The translations under genes were made by a program, and so were the position numbers. Below are positions 1 to 7,323 of a stretch of DNA of 28,890 nt, piece by piece. Numbering within the stretch: the first letter of the stretch is position 1; every line of letters begins with the position of its first letter. The notes under the pieces are model-generated. The model had not been told where the DNA came from. It searched no databases and worked only from the letters and a program-made list of their open reading frames with translations. Source of the DNA: Deltaproteobacteria bacterium (lineage in GTDB: Bacteria > Desulfobacterota_B > Binatia > UBA9968); contig VBKY01000146.1 of assembly GCA_005879255.1 (NCBI GenBank), positions 5,974 to 34,863 of the forward strand. Direction: 5' to 3'.

Positions 1-1911
1 AAATAGTGTCGGGAAGATGCGCTGGTAAGTGAGCACGATAGGATCCTTTGGGTCGGCAATATAAAAGATCGGATTGCCGTCGTAGGCATCGATCGCTATC
101 TTCACCGAATTGCGGATGTAGTTGATGTTGCCGGGGCGGGTTAGTTGGGAGTATGGGAGCGAGTCGCTGATGGTGTAGGCGTCCTGCAACCAGATCAAGC
201 GCCCGTCGCTCACGACCAGATAAGGATCGCGATCGAGGCGGAGAAACGGCGCGATCCGTCGGATGCGGTCCTGAATCAGGCGGCGAAAGAGAATCTTGCT
301 CGCCGAGGTTACGTTGTCGCTGATGAGCAGCTTGAAGTCGCCGAAGGACCAGGCAAATAACGCACGCCGCCAGAGACTGCCCAAGGACACGCCATCGCGG
401 CCTTCATACACGTTGTAGACATTTTCCTGACCCTTGGCGTAATCGAATTCTTTGGTGCCGCCACCCACCACCACATAGTTGCGGGTCTCTTCGCCGAAGT
501 AGATTTCGGGCCGGTCGATCTTCAGCTCCGGCGGACCCACGGGCGGAATATCCTTGACGAAAAACACCGGCAATCCTTCCTCATCGAAGCGATTCACCGG
601 GTTCATGGCGATACCGTTGCCGTGGGTAAACTTGAAACGCTGATTGATCCAGGTTTGCGCGTCGGCCGGCAGTTTCGATTGATTCAACTCTCGGGCGGAC
701 AGCAACACTTGCCGGTAGCTCCCATCGATGGTGTAGCGATCGACATCGATGTCATGGAAGTCGTAGTAGAGACGGAGTTCCTGCAATTGCCGGTAGGTAT
801 CCGTTAGCGGGCGCGGATCCCACCAGCGAATATTCTGGATCGTCGCCTGGTTTGCCGCGATCACCTCCGGCGTAAGCTTCCCTTTCGCCGGGAACGGCGC
901 GCTGGTGATGTGATCGAGACCAAAGCCATATCGAGTGAGCTCGATGTTACGGGCAATGTAGCGCGACTCCAGCTTTAACTCGTCGGGCTTGACCCAATAG
1001 CTTTGAAACAGACCGGGGACGATCGTCTGCACAATCGACACGGCGAAAACAATGATCACAGCCGCAATCGGCAGGCGGATACCCGCAAGCCCAACATTGT
1101 AAGCGCATAGGGCTGCCGCTATCAGTGACGCGCCTGCCAGAGCTATCAACAACGGCAAGCGCAGATGGACGTCGGTATAGGCGGCACCGAAGACGATCCC
1201 ATTATTGCTCGTCAGTAAATCATAACGCTCGAGAATATAGCCGCCGGCTTTGAGGAGAAAAAAGATTGCCAGCAGCGCGGAAAGGTGCCGGATCGCCGCG
1301 CCACTTAGCGTAGGAAATCCGGTCTGCTGGTAATTGATCTCGCCGCGTACCACGTAGATGGCAACGGCGATGACCGCGCTCAAAAATATTATTAAAATCC
1401 CCCAATCCTTAACCAACTCATAGACGGGAAGTGAAAACACATAAAAGCCGAGGTCATTTCCAAATAACGGGTCAGACCGTCCGAAGGGGGCGGCATAGCG
1501 CCACTTGAGAAAGGCGTCCCAGTTACCCGTCTGGGCAAGACCGATAAACAAGCCGAGTAACAAAGCAACTGCGGTGATGATCAGCCGCCACGGGAGTTTG
1601 TCGAGGGAAAGCTCAATGATCTCAGGGAGCCCTTGGGCGCCACGACCGACGATTCTAAAGTGAGGCCGTCGATTCGGTGCGGCGGTAGTCGTTTTGACGG
1701 CGATGAAGCCGTTGAGCAGTAGTATGGCCGATGACAGTCCCGTCGCGACGGCAAACACAGCGAACACAGTGAGCCAGGTGGTGGTAAAGACCGCGCGGAA
1801 TCCCAGCCCGCTGAACCATAACAGGTCGACGAAGAAGCGGCTGAATACGAAGAACGTCACTAAAATCACGACGATCGACGCCGCAATTATGAGAGTCCCT
1901 TTTTTCATCAT
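1..1911 (-). CDS. UPF0182 family membrane protein (3' end outside window)
   Basis: The reading frame is open from an ATG at 1911 to the left edge: 637 codons with no stop, checked codon by codon. Family members run to roughly 900 residues, so the C-terminal part is missing. The N-terminal third is strongly hydrophobic, with several membrane segments (first at about residues 5-28, others up to about residue 310). A soluble region follows with blocks I recognise from UPF0182/COG1615: 'PVFFVKDIPP', 'RPEIYFGE', 'KEFDY', and 'NPIFYIADPKDPI' near the edge. A GGGAGG ribosome site lies about 5 bases before the ATG; a second ATG follows at once (1908), so the start is uncertain by one codon. The molecular function of the family is not established. 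Neighbours give no functional link. Confidence 0.9.
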   Translation of the reverse strand, partial: MMKKGTLIIAASIVVILVTFFVFSRFFVDLLWFSGLGFRAVFTTTWLTVFAVFAVATGLSSAILLLNGFIAVKTTTAAPNRRPHFRIVGRGAQGLPEIIELSLDKLPWRLIITAVALLLGLFIGLAQTGNWDAFLKWRYAAPFGRSDPLFGNDLGFYVFSLPVYELVKDWGILIIFLSAVIAVAIYVVRGEINYQQTGFPTLSGAAIRHLSALLAIFFLLKAGGYILERYDLLTSNNGIVFGAAYTDVHLRLPLLIALAGASLIAAALCAYNVGLAGIRLPIAAVIIVFAVSIVQTIVPGLFQSYWVKPDELKLESRYIARNIELTRYGFGLDHITSAPFPAKGKLTPEVIAANQATIQNIRWWDPRPLTDTYRQLQELRLYYDFHDIDVDRYTIDGSYRQVLLSARELNQSKLPADAQTWINQRFKFTHGNGIAMNPVNRFDEEGLPVFFVKDIPPVGPPELKIDRPEIYFGEETRNYVVVGGGTKEFDYAKGQENVYNVYEGRDGVSLGSLWRRALFAWSFGDFKLLISDNVTSASKILFRRLIQDRIRRIAPFLRLDRDPYLVVSDGRLIWLQDAYTISDSLPYSQLTRPGNINYIRNSVKIAIDAYDGNPIFYIADPKDPIVLTYQRIFPTLF

Positions 1912-2259
1912 TAAATGCCTCCCTCGGACCGGAGTCTAGGTATATACAGAACAATGGACGAAGAGGGAAGGTATTAGAGAGAGGTGTCGGCGACGGGTCA
2001 CAACCCGGTGTCTGATTTTAAGGCGCCTAACTTACAGAGCCCATCCTCTGTGGGAATTATCGTATCGCGGTCGAGACTGTGTCGCAATTGCCTCGGAGCT
2101 TTTCAACACGCTGCTATGTGGATGTCAAGTCGCTAACGCACAAATGCTCTTATGTTTTTTCTTTCTCCTATTCAATTAAACCATCTTTGACCAAAGAGAG
2201 AATTGCTGTGCTGTCGCTTTTTCCTTGGATCTGGGACTTTTCCCGGCAAGTGTTTCGAT
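1912..2259. other. Intergenic region, no gene seen
   Basis: About 350 bases separate the UPF0182 start from the stop of the upstream VOC gene, both on the minus strand. The region presumably carries the UPF0182 promoter. I see no convincing ORF, RNA gene or strong terminator. A short CTTTG/CAAAG palindrome near 2183-2194 has too small a loop to call a terminator. Confidence 0.4.
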
Positions 2260-3258
2260 CTATCCGTTCCACTCGTAGTTCAAACCCGCGAAGTCGATCT
2301 CGTAACTGCCACCTTGTTTTGCCCCGCGCACAAAAGAGGCCGATTCTTTGAGCTTCGGACAATACATCTCGAAAAGATTTCCAGAGGGGTCACGAAAATA
2401 CAAGAGTCCCTTGATGCCGTCGCGCGTCCATGGCTCCGAAGTGGTGACGCCGTTGTGACGGAGCCAGGCGACCATCGGCAGAAAATCTTGTGGTTCAATG
2501 AAAAACGCATAATGGGGATATTCAGCGTCGCGTTTGGTCGTACTTCCGGGGCGATCCGTAAACCCGATGATGACGCCGGCAACCATCACTTCGGCGAAGC
2601 CTGTGCCACCGTCATTGACGTCATGGATCAACTCACCGCCGATGACTTTGGTGAAGAAGCGCTTGGCCTGTTCGAAATCACGGCAGTAAAGGCTCGCGTG
2701 AGCGAAAGCAGTGAAGCGTGGCCTTTGAAATTCCTGCTTGGCGCCGAGCGCGGCGCTTTTGTCGTTCCATTGATAATTGAGACTGCGGAAATCGATCGGC
2801 TTGCCGCCGCGTCTGGGAGCCAACGCCAATGATGAGATTCCCTCGTAGCCGGTATCGCAGTAAAGCTCGAAAAGATTTCCCGACGGGTCGCGGAAATAGA
2901 TCAGCGCTGTAGCGTCGCGCCTGTAGGGATAGTTGGGTATGCCGTAGCGATCGAGCAGATTCTTCATCAGCTCGAAGTTTGGTCCGTCGATATAGAACGC
3001 ATAGTGAGGATATTCGGCTTCGCGGCCGGTCCCGCCGTCAGCCTGCTCGGAAAGTCCGATGATGATGTCTTCAAGTCGAAACTCGACGAAGCCTCAGATT
3101 GTGTGCACCAGCTCTCCACCCATGACCCGGGCGTAGAAGATTTTCGATTCTTCGAGATCACGGCAAGGAAGACTCACGTGACTCATACCGGAAAAGCGCG
3201 GGGGTATTGTCGGAGAAAGTTGCGCTACCGTCGCAGAAGTCGTTGTCGCCGTCTCCAT
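2260..3258 (-). pseudogene. Two-domain VOC (glyoxalase/dioxygenase-fold) protein with in-frame TGA
   Basis: The natural start is the ATG at 3258, with GAGGAGAGG about 5-10 bases upstream. The frame gives 54 residues and then meets TGA at 3094-3096, between 'GGELVHTI' and 'GFVEF'. It continues in the same frame to a TAG at 2260. Ignoring the TGA, the product is about 332 residues with two tandem VOC domains. Domain 1 (about residues 25-135) has 'MSHVSL', 'EYPHYAF' and 'DPSGNLFELYC'. Domain 2 (about residues 185-300) repeats these as 'AHASLYC', 'EYPHYAF' and 'DPSGNLFEMYC', so an internal duplication is clear. VOC proteins bind metals and include extradiol dioxygenases, glyoxalases and resistance proteins; the substrate here is unknown. 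A CGA-to-TGA change would explain the stop. Restart at ATG 2967 would give only the end of domain 1 plus domain 2. A sequencing error is possible. Confidence 0.8.
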
Positions 3259-3259
3259 T

Positions 3260-3463
3260 CTTACCTCTCCTCTTCGCACACCGGACCGAACCCAAAGAGC
3301 GGATCAGCTCTTTGATAAAGCTCACGATCAGATTGGGGCGCTTCTCGAGTATCCGCCTCGTGGCAGCGATACTCCGCCCAGGGCGGCCGTTGGGATACTG
3401 GTCCTTTGGCACCATGAGGACGCTGCCGCCTCTGAGGCCGTAGGCGGTGTGTGAAAATTGGCG
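3260..3463 (-). pseudogene. Possible remnant of an ABC substrate-binding protein
   Basis: A minus-strand frame directly after the TAG at 3464-3466 reads 'AYGLRGGSVLMVPKDQ', then 'AATRRILEKRPNLIVSFIKEL'. The second part resembles the segment of SsuA/NMT1-type SBPs where a beta strand leads into 'TTRRFLxENPDxVxxFxxAxVE'. It lacks the N-terminal lobe and a proper start, and lies between the cupin stop and the VOC start. I read it as a decayed SBP fragment, but the stretch is short and could be chance. Confidence 0.3.
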
Positions 3464-3476
3464 CTAGCGAAACCTG

Positions 3477-3908
3477 CTAGGTCTCGCTTCCCTCTTGCCC
3501 GAAAAATTTCCCTTCCACCATCTCTCGCGGAAGCTCTTTCCTCGGCGAGTAATCGATGCGTTTTGCGACCGCCCCTGGCTGATACGCCATGACATGAAGG
3601 ATCACCAACGGCTCTTCGCCCGAGCTTTCAAACCAGTAAGGTTTAGGGCGAGGAATCAAGATCGCTTGATGCTTTTTGAGCTTGCCGACAACCCCATCCC
3701 CCTGACCGTAGAAAGTCGCCTCTCCTTGCATAACCACCCAGATCGCGTCCATCCCGGTGTGGGCATGCAGATTCGTTTCGCCACCGTCGGTGACCACCTG
3801 AACATTGGCGCGGATTAGATCCGTGCGCACGAGTTCCGTCGTCTTCTTTCCTTTCGCCACTATCTGGGGGTTGATTTCGAAGACCTCGAATCCTTTCGGC
3901 TGTTCCAT
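3477..3908 (-). CDS. Single-domain cupin protein
   Basis: This is a protein of 143 residues starting at ATG 3908, which has AAGGAGG about 4 bases upstream. The in-frame ATG at 3926 lies before this ribosome site and is less likely. Cupin motif 1 is visible as 'GGETNLHAHTGMDAIWVV', with the usual HxH but Asp where Glu is common. Motif 2 ('ILIPRPKPYWFES') has Tyr-Trp where many cupins carry the metal-binding His ('PHWFE'), so metal binding may be reduced or different. Small cupins of this type often accompany aromatic or polyketide catabolism as isomerases, dioxygenases or sensors; the substrate cannot be read here. It lies upstream of the VOC gene on the same strand, with about 220 bases between them. 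Confidence 0.75.
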   Translation of the reverse strand: MEQPKGFEVFEINPQIVAKGKKTTELVRTDLIRANVQVVTDGGETNLHAHTGMDAIWVVMQGEATFYGQGDGVVGKLKKHQAILIPRPKPYWFESSGEEPLVILHVMAYQPGAVAKRIDYSPRKELPREMVEGKFFGQEGSET

Positions 3909-4012
3909 GTTCCCTCCTTTATCCAAGTTGATGTTGAGCCGTATCCTATCACTTCATTTCCGAGTTGGTAAAGCCCAAGGCTTCCGGGTCGTGGTTCAGT
4001 TTCGCAAACATT

Positions 4013-4073
4013 TGTAGGGGCGCCCCCCCGTGGTCGCCCCTCCCAGAGGGCAGACACAGGGGTCTGCCCCTAC
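4013..4073. repeat. Palindromic intergenic repeat (TGTAGGGG...CCCCTACA)
   Basis: The element begins TGTAGGGG and ends with its reverse complement CCCCTACA. Internal GC-rich blocks (GTGGTCGCCC, GGGCAGAC, GGTCTGCCC) allow hairpin folding. Its architecture matches a widespread class of short mobile palindromes in GC-rich bacterial genomes. It lies between the cupin start and the stop of the upstream SBP gene. The other bases of 3909-4208 show no gene. Confidence 0.7.
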
Positions 4074-4208
4074 ATTGACGGTTCGTTGAAATCTAATTGA
4101 ACCACTACCGGCTTCCGTCCGGGGGTTCCGCGCCCAGGCTTCGGCGAATGCCTTGGTCAGATTCTTATTCGTGAGGTTCCTACTAACTCAGCCAATATTC
4201 ATCTGTGA

Positions 4209-5339
4209 TCACCGCTGAGAATCCGCGTTAGGAAAACCATAGGCCTCAAATATCTTCGCCGACCATGGCTGGAGATTCTGATAGCTTTCCCACGGCACGG
4301 CCGATAATTTCTTCCCCCTGAGCTCCTGTTCCACCGCGCTTCCACGCACGTAAACTGCTGAGGCCATCGGCTCGTGCTCATCGGCGATCTTCTGCGCCTC
4401 AGCAGTCGCAAGCCAGTCAAACCACAGGAGCGCCGCATGCCGATGCTGCGCCGTCGCCAGGATTGATTGTGCCAGCGCCAGCCTAAAAGGAACAGGCTCG
4501 ACAATAGAATAATGGAGAACGCCGAGCGGGTCCTTTTTCTGTGCGCGCTTCAGGTCGTGAAAATTGGCTGCAACCATCATCGGAATTTCGCCAGCTAGCA
4601 TACCTGTGATCGCCCTGGGATCACCTCGGACCCAGATGGGATCCTGACTTGCCAATCTTCGAGCAAACTCCACTGTCCTGTCCAGACCCCAGGCAGGTAT
4701 GAGAGTCGCTATGCCTCCAGGACGAATGTCCAGGGAGAATTTTCTTTTCTTAAACTCAGGCTTCAAAAGATCTTCCCAAACCTTCGGAACCAGGGCCGGC
4801 GCAACGAGATTTTTATTATAAGCGATGACTTGGAAACGACTGTGAAAAGCCACGATATTCCGCTGGGTGGAATCTACCATTTGATGAGGGATTTGCAGGA
4901 CACCTCGCTCTGCCATTCCCTGCAGATCCACCTTCCAGAGATGAGGAATATAGTCGTTGAGAAGGTCGGAGGTAGTTGAGACAACGTCCCATTCCTTAGC
5001 AGCCACGCCGCTCTTGATTTGCAGGATAAGCTGCTGCGCCGACTCGGAGCCTGTTCTCACCTGAACGCTTAGATCGATAAACGGGTATCTCGTTTTGAAA
5101 GCGGCCACGGAAGACTTGGCAGTTTCAGGCTCCATGCTCGTTATGACGCGTAGTCTTCCCTCCTTTTGGGCTTTTGCGACAATCTCCTCGCGGTCAGCCA
5201 CAAATGAATACCCTCTCGCCTCCGCGTCCTGCTTGGCTTTCAAGAGAGCCGGGCTAAGTGTCGCAGCATGAACAGGCGGAGCAAACAAGAGAATGCCTAA
5301 GAAATATAGCAAAGCTTCTCTGGTAAAATGCCGCTTCAC
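4209..5339 (-). CDS. Extracellular solute-binding protein (family 1-like, ABC uptake)
   Basis: I chose the GTG at 5339 because AAGGAGG lies about 6 bases before it; the longer frame from 5366 would place that site inside the gene. The product is 376 residues. It opens with a typical Sec signal peptide: basic 'MKRHFTRE', a hydrophobic stretch, then 'PPVHA' before a likely cut at about residue 25. The mature part has the layout of iron/polyamine-type SBPs: 'GRLRVITSMEPE' near the N-terminus, 'FKTRYPFIDL', 'EWDVVSTTSD', 'VIAYNKNLV', 'PKVWEDLLKPEFK' and a C-terminal 'AALLWFDWLATAEAQ'. The ligand is unknown. The MFS gene lies 96 bases upstream on the same strand, so the two may share a transcript. 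No ABC permease or ATPase gene is nearby. Confidence 0.85.
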   Translation of the reverse strand: MKRHFTREALLYFLGILLFAPPVHAATLSPALLKAKQDAEARGYSFVADREEIVAKAQKEGRLRVITSMEPETAKSSVAAFKTRYPFIDLSVQVRTGSESAQQLILQIKSGVAAKEWDVVSTTSDLLNDYIPHLWKVDLQGMAERGVLQIPHQMVDSTQRNIVAFHSRFQVIAYNKNLVAPALVPKVWEDLLKPEFKKRKFSLDIRPGGIATLIPAWGLDRTVEFARRLASQDPIWVRGDPRAITGMLAGEIPMMVAANFHDLKRAQKKDPLGVLHYSIVEPVPFRLALAQSILATAQHRHAALLWFDWLATAEAQKIADEHEPMASAVYVRGSAVEQELRGKKLSAVPWESYQNLQPWSAKIFEAYGFPNADSQR

Positions 5340-5435
5340 AGTAAACCTCCTTTTTGAGACAATCACTTCAGCTCGACCTGGGAATGCCCATAGGTCTCAA
5401 TCGCCGGCCATCTCGCAACTTTGTCGATATCCACA

Positions 5436-6662
5436 TCAGTCATCCGGCTTAGACAGCCAGGCGACTTGAGCCTGCTTGCTGCGATAATTCTTATAGAGTG
5501 GGCTCAGCAAACTGATCAGCCCAAAAAGCGCCGACCCCGTCGCAACGGCCACAGGAACTCCCGCAATACTTCCCAGGGAGCCTAGAAGCAGCGCTCCGAG
5601 GGAGCGAAATCCCAGTTCCATGTGATAAAGCCCCATTACCCTACCGCGGAATTCGTTGGGAATGTTGAGATGGATCACGGAGAGGCCGATGGAGCGAAAA
5701 ATCATCGTGGCGACACCGGTTAGAATCAATGAAATAACGGAGAGCGGGAGCCAAAAGGAATGCGAGAACAGGATCAAACACATGCTCAACCCCAACGATG
5801 CCATTCTCAATAATGCAGCTTGGTTTTTCACCCCTCCAAAAAGTATGAGACCCATCCCTCCGAGAACATTCCCGGCGGCGAAGCTACCTCTTAGAAGTCC
5901 CAGACCCGTGGGACCGATGTTTAAGATCTCCTTCGCGTAAACAGGAAAGAACCTATTAAACGGCAGAGCTAGGAAAAACGAGAAGAGCTGGATCGCCATC
6001 ACTTCCAGAACCAGCGGCTGGTTGCGGATAAAGTGAGCTCCTTCAATGATGTCTTTCCGGACGTTGAAATCTGCGCTTTTATTAATCCTTTGCGGCAGCT
6101 TGATGGACAGCAGGCTGATGATAATACCGCAAAAGCCAACGGCGTTGATAAAAAATACCGCTCCGATGCCCAACCAGACAATCAACAGTCCGCCAACCAG
6201 CGGCCCGATTACTTGACAAGCGTTATTGCCGACGCTGTTGATAGAAATGGCGCTTACCAGGCTTTGCTTAGGAACCAGCTCCGGGATGACAGTCTGGCGC
6301 GTTACGCGGCTGAGTGGCGCGACCAAACCGTCGAGCACTGCGAGAATTACGATGTGCCAGAACGCTATGAGCTTGGTTGCGACAAGACATCCATACGACA
6401 AGGCTAGCACTGCCTGGAAAAGATATACGCCGATAAGGATCTTCTTACGATCGACGCGATCAGCGACGGCACCAAATATCGGCGCCAATAGGACCCGTGA
6501 AGGCCCCTTGCAAAACGCCACCAATCCCAAGAGAAACGGCGAACCGGTCATGACAAACACGAGCCAATCCTCCGCCACCTCTTGCATGTCTTCGCCAAGG
6601 CGGGTGACCATGGATCCAGTGAAGAACACGCGGTAGTCGCGATGTGTTAGCGCGTTGCTCAT
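5436..6662 (-). CDS. MFS transporter, MFS_3/EntS-like exporter
   Basis: A 408-residue polytopic membrane protein with about 12 hydrophobic segments. The N-terminal 'LTHRDYRVFFTGSMVTRLG' and the loop 'GAVADRVDRKKILI' between TM2 and TM3 are typical of the MFS_3 group (enterobactin exporter EntS and macrolide-efflux-like proteins). 'GPLVGGLL' after TM5 and 'IPNEFRGRVMGLY' in the second half also fit. It probably exports a small molecule by proton antiport; the substrate cannot be read from sequence. The start at ATG 6662 has only a weak ribosome site. It is the first gene of the minus-strand pair with the downstream solute-binding protein. Confidence 0.85.
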   Translation of the reverse strand: MSNALTHRDYRVFFTGSMVTRLGEDMQEVAEDWLVFVMTGSPFLLGLVAFCKGPSRVLLAPIFGAVADRVDRKKILIGVYLFQAVLALSYGCLVATKLIAFWHIVILAVLDGLVAPLSRVTRQTVIPELVPKQSLVSAISINSVGNNACQVIGPLVGGLLIVWLGIGAVFFINAVGFCGIIISLLSIKLPQRINKSADFNVRKDIIEGAHFIRNQPLVLEVMAIQLFSFFLALPFNRFFPVYAKEILNIGPTGLGLLRGSFAAGNVLGGMGLILFGGVKNQAALLRMASLGLSMCLILFSHSFWLPLSVISLILTGVATMIFRSIGLSVIHLNIPNEFRGRVMGLYHMELGFRSLGALLLGSLGSIAGVPVAVATGSALFGLISLLSPLYKNYRSKQAQVAWLSKPDD

Positions 6663-6855
6663 CGGTGATGAGGAGTCACGTTTGTCAGGCCCGTTCTAAA
6701 GTCGAAGCTGAGGCGTGAACCCTGCCCTGGAAGGTACGAGTTGACGCCGCGAACCGGTTTGTACGTTATCGTCGCCTTGCTAAAGGATCAAGCCGATCGC
6801 GGCATGACCGTGCCCGGTCAGAACGGGAGGAATGGGTCAGGAAGGGGAAGGGGCA

Positions 6856-7031
6856 GGGTCAAGCCTGAGATAGTGATTCTGCTGAAAAAGGTTCCCGCCA
6901 AAAATGGTGCCAAAATTTTTCGCTCACAATTGCCCCACAACCGATTTTCTCAACACGGTTAATGATTTTCTTCATCCCGAATTTTCGTGAACAGGGGGTT
7001 TTTCAGCGGAATCATTGCTTATGTCTGACCC
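6856..7031. mobile_element. MITE-like element with imperfect inverted arms
   Basis: The left arm (6856-6889) begins GGGTCAAGCC and ends TGATTCTGCTGAAAAA. The right arm (6999-7031) is its imperfect inverse: TTTTTCAGCGGAATCATTGC through to CTGACCC. The match continues weakly inward (GTTCCCG and GTTCACG). The 176-base element has no ORF of its own, which fits a non-autonomous element or a decayed insertion-sequence end. No target duplication was evident by eye. Confidence 0.5.
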
Positions 7032-7059
7032 CGCTGAACCTCCTCCCCGCTGAACCTCC
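7029..7059. repeat. 15-base direct repeat, two copies
   Basis: CCCCGCTGAACCTCC occurs at 7029-7043 and again at 7045-7059, a period of 16 bases. It overlaps the outer end of the inverted-repeat element. It may be slippage or a trace of that element's insertion. Confidence 0.6.
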
Positions 7060-7323
7060 CCAAAGATGATAATATCCCCATCTAATAAAGATTGCTCGGA
7101 CGAATAAGGGTGAATAACTCGGAACGCCCAGGAAAATCGAAGCCGATCGGAATTATTGATTTAGGAAGTTGTCGTTCAGTCCTCATTTCTTTGACCAAGT
7201 GGACCAACAGTGGTAATAGAGAGAGACAACTTTGCTGTGGTTCGAATTTTTTGCAGCGAGTCTTTCTGACCTGATCAAAATTCTAGAAACATTTAGTGGC
7301 GAAATAAGTAACGACGACTCCCG

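Larger units (their letters stand above)
6663..7323. other. Gene-poor intergenic region between divergent MFS and patatin genes
   Basis: About 660 bases lie between the MFS start (minus) and the patatin start (plus), so promoters for both directions should be here. Short ORFs at 6741-6962 and 7092-7274 have no recognisable domain, no ribosome site and unlikely composition; I do not call them genes. The region holds the inverted-repeat element at 6856-7031 and a small direct repeat at 7029-7059. Confidence 0.5.

Noticed and set aside
2203..2832. Long plus-strand frame opposite the VOC gene
   Set aside because: Antisense shadow of the VOC coding frame; the minus strand has clear VOC motifs and the plus frame has none.
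3094..3096. TGA in the VOC gene considered as selenocysteine recoding
   Set aside because: No SECIS-like hairpin was evident after it, VOC domains have no known Sec at this site, and other lesions nearby point to mutation or error.
6741..6962. 73-codon plus-strand frame upstream of the patatin gene
   Set aside because: Low-complexity Gly/Arg content, no ribosome site, and it runs into the inverted-repeat element.
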